Positions 6,666-8,382 of a DNA stretch of 8,382 bases are shown in pieces. Location of the stretch: positions 1 through 8,382 of the forward strand of contig CAYGRM010000302.1 in the NCBI GenBank assembly GCA_964352225.1, in the 5' to 3' direction. The stretch's first letter is position 1, and each line of letters opens with the position of its first letter. Source of the DNA: CAJQQY01 sp964352225. Lineage in GTDB: Bacteria > Bacteroidota > Bacteroidia > Chitinophagales > Saprospiraceae. Both the position numbers and the translations under genes were made by a program. A model generated the notes under the pieces. That model was not told the origin of the DNA. It made no database searches and worked only from the letters and a program-made list of their open reading frames with translations.

Positions 6666-7169
6666 TTATAAATAATCCTCTAAGCGATATTCATCATCAT
6701 AATCAAATGGAATATCAAATTGGACTCTAGATTGACGAATGGTAATATCTCCGACCGATCTGATCTTGATAGATTGTTGTTTCCAAGCACCGTTTAGCAT
6801 ATTTTTAAAGTTTTTAAAAAATTCCTTTTGTGCGATCGGTACCTCAAAATTAAGCGGTAAAGAAAAATCACTTTCCGGAGCCATTTCTACTTCTAAATCT
6901 TGTTTGAAATGAGTGGTTTTCTCTCCATCTACATACACATCAAATTCTACTTTTGAAATAGTTAGTTTATAGGGATTTGGATTATTGATTATTGCATCGG
7001 AGGTGAAGGTTAACTTTAGATCAGGTGGTAGGGTTACATTTTTGAATTTAATATTTTCTAGCCTAACGAATGCTGGGTACGCTAAGTTAGAGGCCTGATT
7101 ATAAATATAAATTCCTCCAACTAATAAAAGTAGGAAAAAAGTAATCCCTAATATTTTTGAAATTTTCAT
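6666..7169 (-). CDS. LEA type 2 (LEA14/WHy-like) membrane-anchored protein
   Basis: A 167-residue protein with one N-terminal hydrophobic segment (about 7-23, GITFFLLLLVGGIYIY) acting as a signal anchor or uncleaved signal; no lipobox cysteine is present. Residues about 36-155 fit the LEA_2/WHy immunoglobulin-like beta fold. They include a first strand VRLENIKFKNV, the hallmark NNPNPYKLTISKVEFDVYVDG at about 62-82, and a later SLPLNFEVPI strand. In plants this family is linked to desiccation stress; in bacteria it occurs as small envelope proteins of poorly known role, so a stress or envelope-stability job is only inferred. The end is acidic and tyrosine-rich (FDYDDEYRLEDYL). The gene starts 10 bp after the stop of the aminotransferase gene, hence probably the same transcript. 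The nonsense codon in that upstream gene could lower its expression by polarity. Confidence 0.83.
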   Translation of the reverse strand: MKISKILGITFFLLLLVGGIYIYNQASNLAYPAFVRLENIKFKNVTLPPDLKLTFTSDAIINNPNPYKLTISKVEFDVYVDGEKTTHFKQDLEVEMAPESDFSLPLNFEVPIAQKEFFKNFKNMLNGAWKQQSIKIRSVGDITIRQSRVQFDIPFDYDDEYRLEDYL

Positions 7170-7179
7170 TTTTTTAAAT

Positions 7180-8352
7180 TTAAAAGATTGTTTTTTTTGA
7201 AATAGAGTGCTTAAAACAACTGACTAATTTTTCGAAATCTTTAGAATTATTGTAAACGTGTGGAGCGATTCTAATGGCATTTCCTCGTTGTGAAACTTTT
7301 ACATTATTCTTTTCAAAATTAGATTTAAGTTTTTCCATATCCATGTTGGAAGAGAGCCGAACACCAAACAAATGTGGTGCACGATAAGCCTCTTCCTCTA
7401 GCTGACAACCCATTTCTACCAGATCCTCGATGGGATTTTTAGAAATAACTTTACAATAATTTTGAATGTTTTCTACGCCCCAATCGAGTATTTGTTCAAG
7501 AGATTTTTGCAGCATGGCCACCCCCATAAAATTACTTTGTTCACCCATGGAATACCGGTTAGCTTTTATTTTATATTCAGATTGGTAATTGACCAAATTT
7601 TCAAATTGATGACTGTTTAATCTATTGATCCAGTTTTCTTCAATGGGGCTTCCATGGTCAAATTTTTCTCCAAAATATCCAACCCCTGAAACATAGGGCC
7701 CTAGCAGCCATTTATAACCTGCACAAATCAATGCATCTAGTTAAACTTCTTGAATATCAATAGGATATCCTCCAACTGATTGAGTTCCATCAACAATTAG
7801 CAAGGCATTATTTTCATCAGTTTTTGCTCGTAGTTTTTTTAAATCAAAAATAGTCCCATCAGCCCAATGAACATTTCCTAAAGCAACGGCAATGGTATTT
7901 TCGTCGATGGCATTTAAAATGTTTTCATTCCAAATTTTTCCTTTGGAAGCTTTATTTTTGGAACTAGAAATGAGTCTTATTTTTGCGCCAGTTTGATCCG
8001 AAAGTTTCTTCCAAGAATAAAAGTTGGAGGGAAATCCTTCATCAACTAGGATAATGTTATTTTTAGCAGTAGCGCTGATGTTTTTGACTACATTTGCAAT
8101 GCCGTAAGAGGCAGAAGGAATTAAGGCAATTCGTTGAGGATCAGCGCTGTTGATCAATTTTGCAAAAGTACTTTTAAGCCTTTCAACAGGTTCGAAAAAA
8201 TCAGCTCGTTCAATCTTCCATGGTTGACTTTTTTGAAGAATCGCTTGAAATCCGGCCTCCTCTACCGTTTTTAAATTTGGAGACATATAAGCACAATTGA
8301 TATAACTTATTTCATCTGAGAGATTGAATTTATCCTTTTGGCAATTGAGCAT
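7180..8352 (-). pseudogene. Class V aminotransferase-fold PLP enzyme, interrupted by one in-frame stop
   Basis: Both halves belong to one fold-type I, class V PLP-dependent enzyme (isopenicillin N epimerase/cysteine desulfurase-like group). They lie in the same reading frame and are separated only by a TAA at codon 204. Before the stop are the N-terminal YINCAYMSP, a phosphate-binding SASYG (80-84), the PLP-aspartate motif IVDGTQSVGGYPIDIQEV with D188, and the conserved W and H near 162-163. After it, LDALICAGYKWLLGP carries the PLP Schiff-base lysine K214, and RGNAIRIAPHVYN near the end supplies the C-terminal arginine. Total length about 390 codons is normal for the family, so nothing but the one codon is wrong. 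The substrate is unknown. The frame stays open to the right edge, but the ATG at 8352 (MLNCQKDKF) gives a normal N-terminus. This could be a recent nonsense mutation or a base-call error. A restart at TTG 7731 would lack the PLP aspartate. Confidence 0.85.
7741..7743 (-). other. In-frame TAA stop breaking the aminotransferase gene
   Basis: The codon order is Gln-Glu-Val, TAA, Leu-Asp-Ala-Leu-Ile-Cys-Ala-Gly-Tyr-Lys. One base change from AAA, CAA or GAA would explain it. Because no reading-frame shift is involved and the stop is not followed by a recognisable readthrough signal, a point mutation or sequencing error is favoured over recoding. Confidence 0.88.
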
Positions 8353-8382
8353 GATATTTGATTTTTCTGCAATGTATGATGA

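Noticed and set aside
7180..7731. Independent gene starting at TTG 7731 for the second half of the aminotransferase
   Set aside because: It starts in the middle of a conserved motif, in the same frame as the upstream half, and would lack the PLP-binding aspartate and the whole N-terminal domain.
7180..8352. Stop-codon reassignment (TAA read as sense)
   Set aside because: TAA ends several other intact genes in the window, as do TAG and TGA.

Overview
The window looks like a chromosomal segment of an AT-rich member of the Bacteroidota, perhaps a marine flavobacterium- or saprospira-like lineage. The evidence is a LytTR response regulator paired with a LytS-type kinase, A-rich leaders without Shine-Dalgarno sequences, a promoter of the Bacteroidota TAnnTTTG type, and a loosely conserved lipobox on a small orphan lipoprotein. 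The class is a guess. TAA, TAG and TGA all end clear genes here, so the standard code applies.

Layout. On the + strand, a YfcC-family membrane transporter (5' end outside the window) is followed after 119 bp by a complete ArgE-type M20 metallo-deacylase. They probably form an import-plus-hydrolysis pair for N-acylated amino acids or related compounds. Everything else reads leftward on the - strand. In transcription order, from the right edge: a class V aminotransferase gene cut by one in-frame TAA; a LEA type 2 (LEA14/WHy-like) membrane-anchored protein 10 bp behind it; a 20-bp-arm inverted repeat; a well-formed promoter with a 10-bp direct repeat; a LysM plus Amidase_3 cell-wall amidase; a 60-bp REPIN-like element; a small lipoprotein of unknown function; a strong rho-independent terminator; and a LytS/LytTR two-component pair overlapping by ATGA. 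The response regulator gene meets argE tail to tail with only 3 bp between the stop codons.

How the parts relate. The amidase and the lipoprotein are probably one cell-envelope transcript, since only the REPIN-like element separates them and the terminator follows the lipoprotein. The kinase and regulator are a coupled signalling pair whose target cannot be read from the sequence. The aminotransferase and LEA2 protein look like an operon whose first gene is broken or contains a sequencing error.

I see no defence system, CRISPR array, prophage, integron, biosynthetic cluster, tRNA or rRNA. The most interesting signals are non-coding or mutational: the GTAG-hairpin REPIN, the in-frame stop just before the PLP lysine region, the long inverted repeat behind the LEA2 gene, and the direct repeat around the amidase promoter.
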